NCBI RefSeq assembly: GCF_014905175.1 | Contig: NC_057788.1 | Location: 6,448,001 to 6,512,000, forward strand | Direction of reading: 5' to 3' | From: Aphidius gifuensis | Taxonomy: Eukaryota; Arthropoda; Insecta; Hymenoptera; Braconidae | Length of the DNA stretch: 64,000 nt | Shown here: positions 51,784 to 62,086 of the stretch, in pieces | Layout: each line of letters begins with the position of its first letter | How positions within the stretch are numbered: the first letter of the stretch is position 1 | The notes under the pieces: generated by a model | Seen by the model: only the letters and a program-made list of their open reading frames with translations | Told to the model about the DNA's origin: nothing | The model's database searches: none | Made by a program: the position numbers and the translations under genes

Positions 51784-54051
51784 TTAAAGTTCATTATATG
51801 TTTTTAAATGAGGGCTAACAAGAATACTTGGTACTTCACTATCCAAGTCAATTTCAATGTCGACTTCTTGTCTGAGGAATACACTGTAAAATAAAAAATA
51901 ATATTATTAATGATGGATCTATTTTATAATCAGTTTTTTAGAGAACTTTTTCAATTATTTAATAATAATTAATAAATATATTAGACAATAATTTGAATAA
52001 TAAAAGAAAAAAGTCCAAAATAAATATATTAATATTTAATTTACCTTTGATCACTGGAAACTCTTGGTTCAAAGATTAGATCACCGCTCACAAGTTGCAT
52101 TCGAAGTTTATCAATTTTTGATCGTCTTTCTGTTTTTTCATCTGTACTTCCATTTTTTAAATTTTCAGCCAATGTTTTGCTAGCTCGAATGTCAACTGTG
52201 TGATAGGCAGTGTAACTGTAAAAAAATAATAATATTTGTCATCAAAAGTTAATTAGAGATATAAATGAATCATAAATTTTTAATAAATCAATTTTTATCC
52301 CTATTAATAGAGCAATAATAATATGATAATTGAATAATTTTAATAAACAAAAAATTGATTCAAAATTATTGAATAATGTTTGACTTACATATCATCAGAA
52401 TTTTTTATTTTTATTTGTAGTGGAGCTCCTTCAAGTGACACAGTCATTGGAAATTTCAGTTTCATTCTTCCAAAACTATTTGGTGTATCATCAATTCTAA
52501 ATAAATATAATCAAAAAGCATAATGAGTAATTCTTTTTTTACATAATAATAAATATATTAGTTGAATAATTTCAAAAAAATCGGTTTGAAATAATTGATT
52601 AATATTTGACTTACATTCTGGCACTTTTAGTGTCTATTAGTGCCTCGGATATTGGATTTCCGTAACTTTTAAGTATTTCGGCAGTGGCCTTGGTTTGCCT
52701 AGGTGCGAAAGACCGTCTGTAAGGTAATAATAATATTATTAATGATGTATATTTTTTATTAAGACAGAGATCGTAATCTTTCTTTACTTAATAGAACATT
52801 AATAATTAATATGATAATTAAATAATTTTAAAAAACAAACAATTGTTTTAAAATAAGTAATTAATGTTTAACTTACTCAAAAGGTTCCAACCCAGCTTGT
52901 TTTGATATTATTTTAGCACCACATACTCCATAATCAGAAATAGGTGGATCTGGAACCATCTGATAAGTACCATCCTCTAACTGTTTAGGTGGTTTTATGA
53001 GAGCTTTAACGTAAACTTCGTGTCTCAAAATAAAACTGTAAAAAAAAAATAATTATATTAATAAATTGTCAACAGTTAAAGTTATAAATAATTAATCAAA
53101 ATTCATGATAAGTCAAATTTTTTTTACTTAATCAAAAATTAGTGATAAATATATTTAAAATTGTACAAAAATTCAACTTACATTTCGCCAGTATCTCTTA
53201 TTTTTAATGTTAATTCATCATCATCAAGTGTTACATGCCATTTACCCAAGTAAAATGATAATGTCACTGGTTTAGCATCAATGTTATTGTTTGAAGGGTC
53301 AATTGATTCTTCGTTAACTTTAATACTGAATTTGGGAGGAAAAATTAAGCTGTAAAATAATAATTATGATAATATTATTAATGATGTATATTTTTTTATC
53401 ATACTCATGATAGGTCAATTTTTTTGTCTAGGTGCTTAACATCTATTAATTTTCGACATGTGTGCTATTTTTTTTCAACAGTTTGATATTTAATTATAAA
53501 ATTAAATTTCATCATGGGACAAAAATTTGAGGTGAAATAAGTTGACTTAATTTCGTCACTCGATGTTAAGCACCTGGCCTTAATAATAAATAATTTTAAT
53601 CATAAAAGAAGTGGTTTAAAATTATTTATCAATATTTTACTTACTATTTTTCTTCTTCTGGTGTTAATAATCTTACTTTACCACTACTAAGTGATACCTT
53701 AAGATGAACAATATTTGCATTTTTTTTTATTTCTTCATTAGCATCAAATAATGATAATATTTTCTTTCCAGTGGCCCATATGGTTGTCCCATTATCAGTT
53801 GATATTTTTTTAGCTTTATAAAAATAATAAATATCAATTTTAAATAATATTTAAATTAAATATAAAATATATTATTATTTACCTTGAGTTCCGAATCTAT
53901 TATGGTTAAGATAATTTGGTTGAAGTAATGACAATGAATTATTTAAATGATTAGTTGTGAATGTCATGGATCGTAGATATTTTGTTGAATTATTTGGAGC
54001 ATATTTTGCTGTGCCAACAAGACGCAATGTATTTCGTAAAATTCCACTCAT
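51784..54051 (-). CDS. Unassigned mitochondrial-leader protein, tandem copy A
   Basis: I do not recognise the family. Minus-strand exons: 54051-53883, 53813-53645, 53325-53182, 53035-52877, 52716-52615, 52496-52389, 52215-52045, 51883-51784; about 373 aa. The N-terminus MSGILRNTLRLVGTAKYAPN is basic and Ser/Thr-rich, like a mitochondrial presequence. The rest alternates charged and beta-prone stretches without membrane helices or cysteine clusters. About four degenerate repeats are visible, each a beta-hairpin such as LTLKIRDTGE or DLIFEPRVSSDQR followed by an FILRHEVYVKALI or VFLRQEVDIEIDL type strand. After exon 1 every intron is phase 2. Relative to copy B there is one extra A at 53340-53345, which breaks the exon-3 start. 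A downstream acceptor (AAATTCAG before 53325) restores the frame at the cost of eight residues. This may be a real splice change, a sequencing error or early decay. Confidence 0.7.
53405..53583. repeat. Intronic inverted-repeat element in copy A (partner in copy B at 56105-56252)
   Basis: In intron 2 of copy A, AGGTGCTTAACATC (53430-53443) and its exact complement (53562-53575) form 14-bp inverted repeats around ~120 bp. The matching intron of copy B keeps 10-bp arms (56129-56138 and 56239-56248) around a shorter core. Looks like a small MITE-type insertion older than the gene duplication, partly deleted in copy B. Confidence 0.5.
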
Positions 54052-54542
54052 TTTTTAATAATATCAATACTAATTATTTAAACAGTGTATATAATTTTTT
54101 TTTCATAACCTACTATGTACATAGACTGTGCTAGACCACGTGTGGCAACTTGGCAAGTGTGAGAGCATGTGAGAGAAAAACACACAGCAACCACAGCAAC
54201 ACAGTCAGTAATTTCAAGTAATTTGAATAGTGTGGAATTTAGTTTTTTTTATATATCATTGGTAGAAATGATGATTAATCGAATATTTAATACTTTAATT
54301 ATGAATCAAAACCAACAAAATGAAATGATAATTGTTTTATTATAATTTTATTATAACATATTAGATAAAAAATATATATTATTCGTCGTAAATTAAAAGA
54401 CAAGAAAAATGATAGCTATTTATTTTAATATCAATAATCATTAATCGAATATTTAATACTATAATTATAAATCTTTGTCAAAACCAATAAAATAATATGA
54501 CAATTGTTTTATTATAATTTAGTTATAACTGTTTATTTTTAT

Positions 54543-56823
54543 CTAAAAATTATGATATGATTTTATATGAGGGTTAATAAGAATACTTGGTACTTCACTG
54601 TCCAAGTCAATTTCAATGTCGACTTCTTGTCTGATAAATACACTGTAAATTAAAAAATAATATTATTAATGATGGATCTTTTTTAAAATCAGTTTTTTAG
54701 AGGACTTTTTCAATCATATTAATAATAATTGATAAATATATTAGACAATAATTTGAATAATAAAAGAAAAAAGTCCAAAATAAATATATTAATATTTAAT
54801 TTACCTTTGATCACTGGAAACTCTTGGTTCAAAGATTAGATCACCGCTCACAAGTTCCACTCGAAGTTTGCCAATTTTTGATAGTCTTTTTTTGTTTTCA
54901 TCTGCACTTCCATTTTTTAAATTTTCAGCCAATTTTTTGCTAGCTCGAATTTCAACTGTGTGATAGGCAGTGTAACTGTAAAAAAATAATAATATTTGTC
55001 ATCAAAAGTTGATTAGAGATATAAATGAATGATAAATCTTATTTAATAAATCAATTTTTATCCCTTAATAGAACAATAATATGATAATTGAATAATTTTA
55101 TTAAACAAAAAATTGATTCAAAGTTATTGAATAATGTTTGACTTACGTATCATCAGTATTTGTTATTTTGATTTCTTGTGGAGCTCCTACAAGTGACGCA
55201 GTCATTGGAAATTTCAGTTTCATTCTTCCAAAACTATTTGGTCTATCCTCAATTCTAAATAAATAATCAAAAAGCATAATGGGTAATTCGTTTTTTACAT
55301 AATAATAAATATATTATTTGAATAATTTCAAAAAAAAAAAAAAATGGGTTTGAAATAATTGATTAATATTTGACTTACATTTCGACATTTCCAGTTTCTA
55401 TTAGTGTCTCAGATACTTGATTTCCGTAACTTTTAAATAGTTCGGCAGTGGCCATAGTTTTTACAGGTGGGAATTCCCGACTGTAAGGTAATAATAATAT
55501 AATTAATTATTGTGTAGATTTTTTTTATTAAGACAGAGATTGTAATTTTTCTGTATTTAATAGAAAATTAATAATTAATATGATAATTAAATAATTTTAA
55601 AAAACAAAAAATTGGTTTAAAATAATTGATTAATGTTTAACTTACTCTAAAGGCTTTGACCCTTCTGATTCTGATATTATTTTAGCGGTATATGATCTAA
55701 CATTAGAAATAGGTGGTTCTGAAGTGAGATCAAAAGCACCATCCTCTAACGGTTTAGGTGGGTTTATGTGAGCTTTAATGTGAACTGCGTGTTTCAAAAT
55801 AAACCTGTAAAAGAAAAATAATTTTATTCATAAAAAGTTAGTAATGAATATATTTAAAATTGTATTTAAAAATTCAACTTACGTTTCACCAGTATCTATT
55901 ACTTTCAATTTTAATTCACCATCATCAAGTAATACCTTCCATTTACTTAACTTGAATGATAATGTCTCTTCTTCATCAGCAATTTTATTGCTTTTAGGTT
56001 CAATTGATCCTTTATTAAGTTCAATATTGAATGTGGGAGGAAAAATTAAACTGTAAAATAATAATTATGATAATATTATTAATGATGTATATTTTTTTAC
56101 CATACTCGTGATAGGTCAATTTTTTTGTCCAGGTGCTTGTTTGATATATTTTTTATAATTATTTAATTGAAAATATAAATTTCATCATGAGACAAAAATT
56201 TGAGGTGAAAAGTTGACTTAATTTTGTCACTTCATGTTAAGCACCTGGCCTTAATAATAAATAATTTCAATCATCAAAGAATTGGTTTAAAATTATTGAT
56301 CAATATGCTTCTTACTTTTTCTCTCTTTCTGGTGTTATTAATCTTACTTTACCACTACTAAGTGATACCTTAAGATGAACAATTTTTGCTTTTTTTATTT
56401 CTTCATTAGCAGCAAATAATGATAATATTTCGTTTCCAGTGGTCCGTATGATTTTCTCAAAATTAGTTGATATTTGGTTAGCTTTATAAAAATAATAGAT
56501 AATAACAATTAAATTTAAAAACAAAAAAAATACTTGATGACATTTTTTCTGTTTTAATCTGATTTAGAAAATTATACAGACTTTTTTTAAAATAATTAAA
56601 TAATTAAATTTATATTAATGATAAAAATAAATAAATAAATAAATACTCGAAGCAACTCGAAATACACGTGATTATATTGTTTGTTACCTTGATTGAATGA
56701 CAATAATGAATTATTTAAATGATTAGTTGTGAGTGTCATGGATCGTAGATATTTTGCTGAATTATTTGGAGCATATTTTGCTGTGCCAACAAGACGCAAT
56801 GTATTTCTTAAAATTACACTCAT
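54543..56823 (-). CDS. Unassigned mitochondrial-leader protein, tandem copy B
   Basis: Tandem duplicate of the gene to its left. Minus-strand exons: 56823-56688, 56481-56316, 56050-55883, 55804-55646, 55480-55379, 55254-55147, 54975-54805, 54642-54543; 369 aa, intact throughout. The leader MSVILRNTLRLVGTAKYAPN is almost the same as in copy A, but exon 1 is 33 bp shorter. Exons 4 to 8 have identical lengths in the two copies (159, 102, 108, 171, 100 bp), and exons 3 to 7 are all phase 2-2 and so interchangeable. Landmarks are LKVSLSSGKVRLITPE, LKLKVIDTGE/FILKHAVHIKA, RMKLKFPMTASLVG and DLIFEPRVSSDQR/SVFIRQEVDIEID. Amino-acid differences from A are frequent in loops and rare in strands. No known domain recognised; mitochondrial location is inferred from the leader only. 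Confidence 0.78.
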
Positions 56824-57790
56824 TTTTTAATAATGTCAATAATAATTTTTTGTGTTATGAATTGTCTACTACTGGACCACGTGTGTGAGAAAAAACACAG
56901 TCAGTAATTTAAATAGTGTAGAATTTAGTTTTTTTTTTAAATTTTTTTTTATAAAATGGCTAGTTGAAGTTACTAGAATTTAGGGAATTTTAGATTTGAC
57001 ATTTTTTGTTACTATCTCATAATTTAAAATAATTTAAAATAATTTAATAAAAAAAATAATATCTGAAAATACCGTGTAATTATAACTTGATGTGTTAGCA
57101 CAAAATGAAGATATTACTAAACTTTGTTGATGAGTCAATTTTTTTATTTGCTTTTATTGTGTCAAAATAAAAATTCAATACAGTCTGAGTCAGTCTGAGT
57201 CATCGATTTTTTTATGAAATTGTCTTGCCCCCCACACACCTCTCGTTAACAAAACTCGATTTTCAGGTTTATCATTCGATGAATTCATTAGCTATCGAAA
57301 ATTTAAATTATCGAAATATCGAAAAATTATCTATCGCATACGTATGAGTTAAATTCCAAGGCTATTATTACTTATTATTATTAATCAGTATGTTGGTAAA
57401 TAAAAAATAAAAAATATAATAATCATTTAGGTACTGTGTACTTGATTTTTTTTTACGAAGCATTTTTAAAATTTTTTTTCGTTATAATTATAATCTACCT
57501 TGTGATGATGATAATGATGATGATGATGTACTGATAGTGTCAGAATATTAATTAAATAATATTATCCAATACATCAATAATAATTAGAACAGAAAAAAAA
57601 AAATTATAATATATTGATAATATTGCATGAATTGCAATAATTAATTTTAATTATATCTACAGTCAGCCAACATATTCCATATAGGTAAGTAATAATTGTC
57701 AGTGTAGATTAAAAAATTAAATAACAAATTGTCTAATTACTTGTTTGCTTTTAGGCATTAATATAATATTAAAAAATAATAGCCAAAAAA
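56824..57790. other. Region between orphan copy B and the peroxisomal enzyme gene
   Basis: About 970 bp with the likely start regions of two divergent genes. It holds the second copy of the zyxin upstream block (57067-57244). A probable 5' UTR intron of the downstream gene is seen: ATATAG/GTAAGT near 57684 and TGCTTTTAG near 57754. A GAT-rich microsatellite lies near 57504-57530. Confidence 0.5.
57067..57244. repeat. Second copy of the zyxin upstream block
   Basis: Same orientation as 50451-50634 and, by eye, identical except for a 6-bp contraction in the CCCACACA stretch at the right end. It keeps the three TGAGTCA sites (57131-57137, 57186-57192, 57196-57202). With its partner it brackets the orphan tandem pair. 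Identity in non-coding DNA implies a very recent duplication or gene conversion. Confidence 0.9.
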
Positions 57791-59602
57791 ATGTCATCAG
57801 AATTAAGATTTGATGGAAAAGTTGTTGTTGTAACTGGATCAGGTGCTGGTCTTGGACGTGCATATGCATTGGCATTTGCAGCTCGTGGTGCAAAGGTCGT
57901 TATAAATGATTTAGGATCAGGTCGTCATGGTGATGGATCAAGTACAAAGGTTGCTGATCAAGTTGTTGATGAAATAACAAAAAATGGTGGTATTGCTGTT
58001 GCAAATTATGATTCAGTACTTGATGGTGATAAAATTATTAAAACAGCAATTGATGCATTTGGTAAAATTGATATATTAATTAATAATGCTGGTATACTTA
58101 GAGATAAATCATTTGTTAAAATGTCTGATAATGATTGGAATATAATCCAAGATGTACACTTGAAAGGCTCAATGAAAACAACACATGCTGCATGGCCATA
58201 TTTTCGAAAACAAAAATATGGTAAAATTATATTTACATCATCAAATGCTGCACTTTATGGTAATTTTGGACAAGCAAATTATAGTGCAGCTAAAATGGGA
58301 CTTATTGGACTTGCAAATACACTTTCAATTGAAGGACAAAGTTCAAACATTTCAACAAATGTCATTGTACCAACTGCTGGCTCACGTTTAACTGAGGGTA
58401 TTGTTCCACCTGATTTTTGGAAAGAACTTAAACCAGAATTAATTGCACCAATTGTACTCTGGCTTTGTCATGATGATTGTCAAGAAAATGGTTCAATTAT
58501 TGAGTCAGCTCTTGGTTGGGCTGGTAAATGTCATATTGTAAGATCAAATGGTGTTATTTTACGTAAAAATATTAATGATCCAGTAACACTTGAAGCTGTA
58601 AGAGACAATTGGTCATCTGTAACTGATATGTCAAATGCTCAACGTTTTGAAACAATTGCTGAAGAAGCTGCTGATCTTATGGGTGTTGTTGATAAATTAT
58701 CACAAAGTTCACAACAAACTGACAAAACATATTCTGTTAAACATACGTATAATTTTAAAGATGCAATATTATATGCACTCAGTATTGGTGCATCAATAAA
58801 AGATCCACGTGAATTTCGTTATTTGTATGAAAGCAATGATAATTTTAGTGTTTTTCCAACGTACTATGTTGTGTATGGACCACTTGCTGCTTTTGAAACT
58901 ACATTAATACATGATAGTTTACAAAGAGATGATATTAATCTTGCTGGTGCTGTACATGGTGAACAATATTTAAAAGTTTTAAAGACAATACCAGTTGAGG
59001 CAAATGTCGAGACACGAGTTTATTTTCAAGATATTCTTGATAAAGGAAGACATGCATTTGTATTGATAAAACATGAAACATATGAAGTTGATAGTGGTGA
59101 TAAAATATCAGAAGGACAAATTGTTGCTATATTTCAAGGTGCTGGTGGTTTTGGTGGTAAAAAAAAATCAATTCATGAAATACCATCATATGAAATGCCA
59201 AAACGTAAAGCTGATTTTACAGTTATACAAAAAACTAGTGTTGAACAAGCAGCATTTTATAGATTAACATCTGGTGATACAAATCCACTTCATATTGATC
59301 CAGATGTTGCTAAAATGGTTGGCTTTAAACAACCAATTCAACATGGTTTATGTTCACTTGGTTTTTCAGTTAGACATGTTCTAAATACATTTGCATCTGG
59401 TGATTCAAAATTGTTTGATTGTTTACGTGCTAGATTTAGCAAACCAGTTATTCCTGGTCAAACATTGAAAACTGATATGTGGCGAGAAGGAAATAGAATA
59501 CATTTTCAAACTACAACTGTTGAAACTAATACACCTGTTATAACATTTGCTCATGTTGACCTGAAAGACATCAAAATATCTGAATTTGCATCAAAACTTT
59601 AA
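57791..59602 (+). CDS. Mfe2: Peroxisomal multifunctional enzyme type 2 (HSD17B4/Mfe2)
   Basis: Carries out hydration and the (3R)-hydroxyacyl-CoA dehydrogenase step of peroxisomal beta-oxidation. Single exon, 603 aa. The SDR dehydrogenase domain covers ~1-300, with cofactor motif TGSGAGLGRAYALAF from residue 15, NNAG, and catalytic YSAAK (Y164, K168). The hydratase-2 (hot-dog/MaoC) domain follows, with YRLTSGDTNPLHIDPDVA near 490-505 including the catalytic Asp/His. It ends in ASKL, a canonical PTS1 peroxisome signal. As in Drosophila Mfe2, the SCP-2 domain of vertebrate HSD17B4 is absent. The ATG is the first in the exon and lies just before the Rossmann fold. A 5' UTR intron is likely. Polyadenylation signal AATAAA near 59750. 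Confidence 0.97.
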   Translation: MSSELRFDGKVVVVTGSGAGLGRAYALAFAARGAKVVINDLGSGRHGDGSSTKVADQVVDEITKNGGIAVANYDSVLDGDKIIKTAIDAFGKIDILINNAGILRDKSFVKMSDNDWNIIQDVHLKGSMKTTHAAWPYFRKQKYGKIIFTSSNAALYGNFGQANYSAAKMGLIGLANTLSIEGQSSNISTNVIVPTAGSRLTEGIVPPDFWKELKPELIAPIVLWLCHDDCQENGSIIESALGWAGKCHIVRSNGVILRKNINDPVTLEAVRDNWSSVTDMSNAQRFETIAEEAADLMGVVDKLSQSSQQTDKTYSVKHTYNFKDAILYALSIGASIKDPREFRYLYESNDNFSVFPTYYVVYGPLAAFETTLIHDSLQRDDINLAGAVHGEQYLKVLKTIPVEANVETRVYFQDILDKGRHAFVLIKHETYEVDSGDKISEGQIVAIFQGAGGFGGKKKSIHEIPSYEMPKRKADFTVIQKTSVEQAAFYRLTSGDTNPLHIDPDVAKMVGFKQPIQHGLCSLGFSVRHVLNTFASGDSKLFDCLRARFSKPVIPGQTLKTDMWREGNRIHFQTTTVETNTPVITFAHVDLKDIKISEFASKL

Positions 59603-59837
59603 ATAATATTGTTGAATAATTATAAAATTATTATCATAGATTTATCAGGGAATCAGGTGGTTTTTTTTTATTGGGTGGAAAGGAGAAATTTTTTATTTTA
59701 TATTTACTGGTGTAGTGTTTTTATATGTTTGTTGAAAATTTTTTATTATAATAAATAAATAAAAGGTTTTATTGGTACTTCATTTACTTGTGGTATCTAA
59801 AATTTATTTAAATTATTATTACATTTTTTTTGTTGAG

Positions 59838-60719
59838 CTAAGTTTCATTGATAAATTCATTAGAAAGTTCTAGGAATTTAGCTGGATTATCAGATTGAAC
59901 CCAGTGGCCAGCTCCTTCGACATATTCAATTCTACAGTTGGTGAATAATTTATTAATTTTTTCATGATCTTCAATTCGTATGTAATCACTTTTAGATCCA
60001 CCAATGAACAGTGTTTTTCCATCAAAACTACTTGACAATTCATGTTTGTTGTTGATAATTTCAGTTGGAAATTGTGCAATATGAGTTGAGAAATATTGAG
60101 ATATAACTGGAAGATTAACTCTCCACTTGAAGACTCCATTATCTTCAATGATATTTGTTACTAAAAATTGTCTAATTCCTGGTGAATCAATTGTCTTAGC
60201 CAAGTAGATATCAATTTTTTTTCTTGCTTCTGAAATATTTTTAATATTACTAAAATCAGCAGCAGTCATGGAATTAATAATATCAGTCATTTGATGAAGA
60301 CTTGGACTTGTTTTTATTGGTGACATATCAACGACAATTAATTTATCAACAACTGTAGGATAACGTAAAGCTGTATACATCATTGCAGCACCACCCATAC
60401 TGTGTCCAATTAAAATTGATTTATCATGTCCAAGATCATTTAACAGCTCATTGACATCACTAGCCATTGATCCATATGTCATCACTGGTGTATGAGGTGA
60501 ACTGCCATGATTTCTAGCATCAATTGCAATGATTTTTCTTTGAGTTTGTTGATTCAATGCCTTTGATAAAGTATTCCAATTATTCTTTGATCCAAATAGT
60601 CCATGCATTATCACAATTGGTGATTTATTTGGTACCACATTATTGTCATACAATGTATAACTTAATTTAACTGGTGATTTTCTTATTATACTTGTACAAA
60701 AACTTCTTGAAAACAACAT
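59838..60719 (-). CDS. ABHD11: ABHD11-type alpha/beta hydrolase, mitochondrial
   Basis: Serine hydrolase; in vertebrates ABHD11 sits in the mitochondrial matrix and protects lipoylation of 2-oxoglutarate dehydrogenase. Single exon, 293 aa. The first ~15 residues (MLFSRSFCTSIIRKS) are basic and suited to mitochondrial import. Conserved blocks are IVIMHGLFGSKNNW, AIDARNHGSSPH, the nucleophile elbow GHSMGGAAM (Ser107), VVDMSPI, GGSKSDYI (Asp245) and GAGHWVQSDNP (His272). These complete a Ser-Asp-His triad. Convergent with Mfe2, with 235 bp between stop codons, and divergent from DJ-1, with 283 bp between start codons. Confidence 0.95.
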   Translation of the reverse strand: MLFSRSFCTSIIRKSPVKLSYTLYDNNVVPNKSPIVIMHGLFGSKNNWNTLSKALNQQTQRKIIAIDARNHGSSPHTPVMTYGSMASDVNELLNDLGHDKSILIGHSMGGAAMMYTALRYPTVVDKLIVVDMSPIKTSPSLHQMTDIINSMTAADFSNIKNISEARKKIDIYLAKTIDSPGIRQFLVTNIIEDNGVFKWRVNLPVISQYFSTHIAQFPTEIINNKHELSSSFDGKTLFIGGSKSDYIRIEDHEKINKLFTNCRIEYVEGAGHWVQSDNPAKFLELSNEFINET

Positions 60720-61002
60720 AGTTTTTTTTTATTTATAAACAATTAACTAAAATAAACTTTAAATGATTTTTGGATAGATGTTTTCTTGGACAGGTTAGGT
60801 ACATCTAATGTTGTGACATTTGTATTTATTTGTAGACTGGACTCTGGAGTGATCATTTGATTAGAGATATAAATAAAAATAATTAAAGCTATTTAATTGT
60901 GGCGTGATTGATCAAGTTGACGTCATAATCTTTCAAGTAGTTGAACTACATTAAATATTTATTAATTTTGTAATTAATTAAAGTTGGATTTTGGACAATA
61001 TT
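60720..61002. promoter_or_regulatory. Bidirectional promoter region, ABHD11 / DJ-1
   Basis: Only 283 bp separate the start codons of two divergent genes, so the segment must hold both transcription starts and 5' UTRs. A less AT-rich centre (60780-60920, including CTTGGACAGGTTAGG and GGCGTGATTGATCAAG) is the likely shared promoter. No specific element is proven. Confidence 0.5.
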
Positions 61003-61794
61003 ATGGAAACAAAAAATGCAATTTTGTTGTTGGCTGATGGAGCTGAAGAAATGGAAACTGTAACAACAGTTGATATACTTCGACGAGCTGGGGTAATTTT
61101 TAAATTGATGATTTATGTTATTATTTAATTTAAAAAATAAAATATTTATTTATTTTGCAGATTGTCGTGACAATTGCAAGTATCACTGATTCAATGACAA
61201 TAAAATGTAGTCGTGATATTAAAATTGTTGCTGATTGCAAGCTTGATGATGTCCAAGACCAAGATTATGATGTTGTTATATTGCCAGGTGGACTTGGTGG
61301 CTCTAAAGCACTTGGTGCTGTATGTATAAATATATAATTTTTTATTTAAACAGCTGACTGTTTATCAATGATTTATTTTGTTTTTTTACAGTCTGAAAAA
61401 GTTGGAAAATTACTGAAACTACAGGAAAATAAAGGAAAAATAATTGCAGCAATTTGTGCAGCTCCAACAGCTCTTAAGTCTCATGGAATTTTTAAGAACA
61501 AACAATTAACATCTTATCCAGCAATGAAGGATCAATTGACTGATTTTTATCAATATTTAGAGGATGATGTTGTTATTGATGGTACAATCAACTTTTAATT
61601 GTACATTACTTTAAAATAATCAATTAAATTTGTCATTAATTGTTGATTATTTTTAATTTTTTTAAGGTAATTTGATCACCAGTCGTGGACCAGGTACTGT
61701 TTATAGTTTTGCATTGGCAATTGTTGAAAAATTGCTTGGTAAATCAGCTGCATTACCAGTTGCTCAAGGAATGCTCTATAAAAATTACCAATAA
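61003..61794 (+). CDS. DJ-1: DJ-1/PARK7 protein
   Basis: Small redox-sensing chaperone and proposed deglycase that protects against oxidative stress in cytosol and mitochondria. Four exons: 61003-61092, 61161-61319, 61392-61581, 61667-61794; 188 aa, matching the usual 189. The N-terminal strand AILLLADGAEEMETVTTVDI carries the conserved Glu near residue 15-18. The nucleophile elbow IIAAICAAPTALKSHGI has Cys105, equal to human Cys106. VVILPGGLGG and TSRGPGTVYSFALAIVE complete the DJ-1/PfpI fold. One gene copy only is seen here, whereas flies have two. Confidence 0.97.
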
Positions 61795-62086
61795 TTTAAC
61801 AATCATGTTCAGCTATTGACAACTATATTGGATTTAATTTTTGTATAAAATTTATAGTTTTGTCTGAATAAATAATATATGATTCATCAATATCATCAAT
61901 AAATGTTTTTTTGAATTTAATCATCAAATGAAAAAACAAAAATGGCCGAGGAGGACAAGAGACCTCTATGGCGGATTTCTATATTAAAAAAAGTTGTCTC
62001 TCCTTTTTTTTTTTATTTTTTTTTATTGTTGTTATTGTACTCCGTCATCAAAAAATTTTGACAATTGACACGTCGCTTTTCGAATC

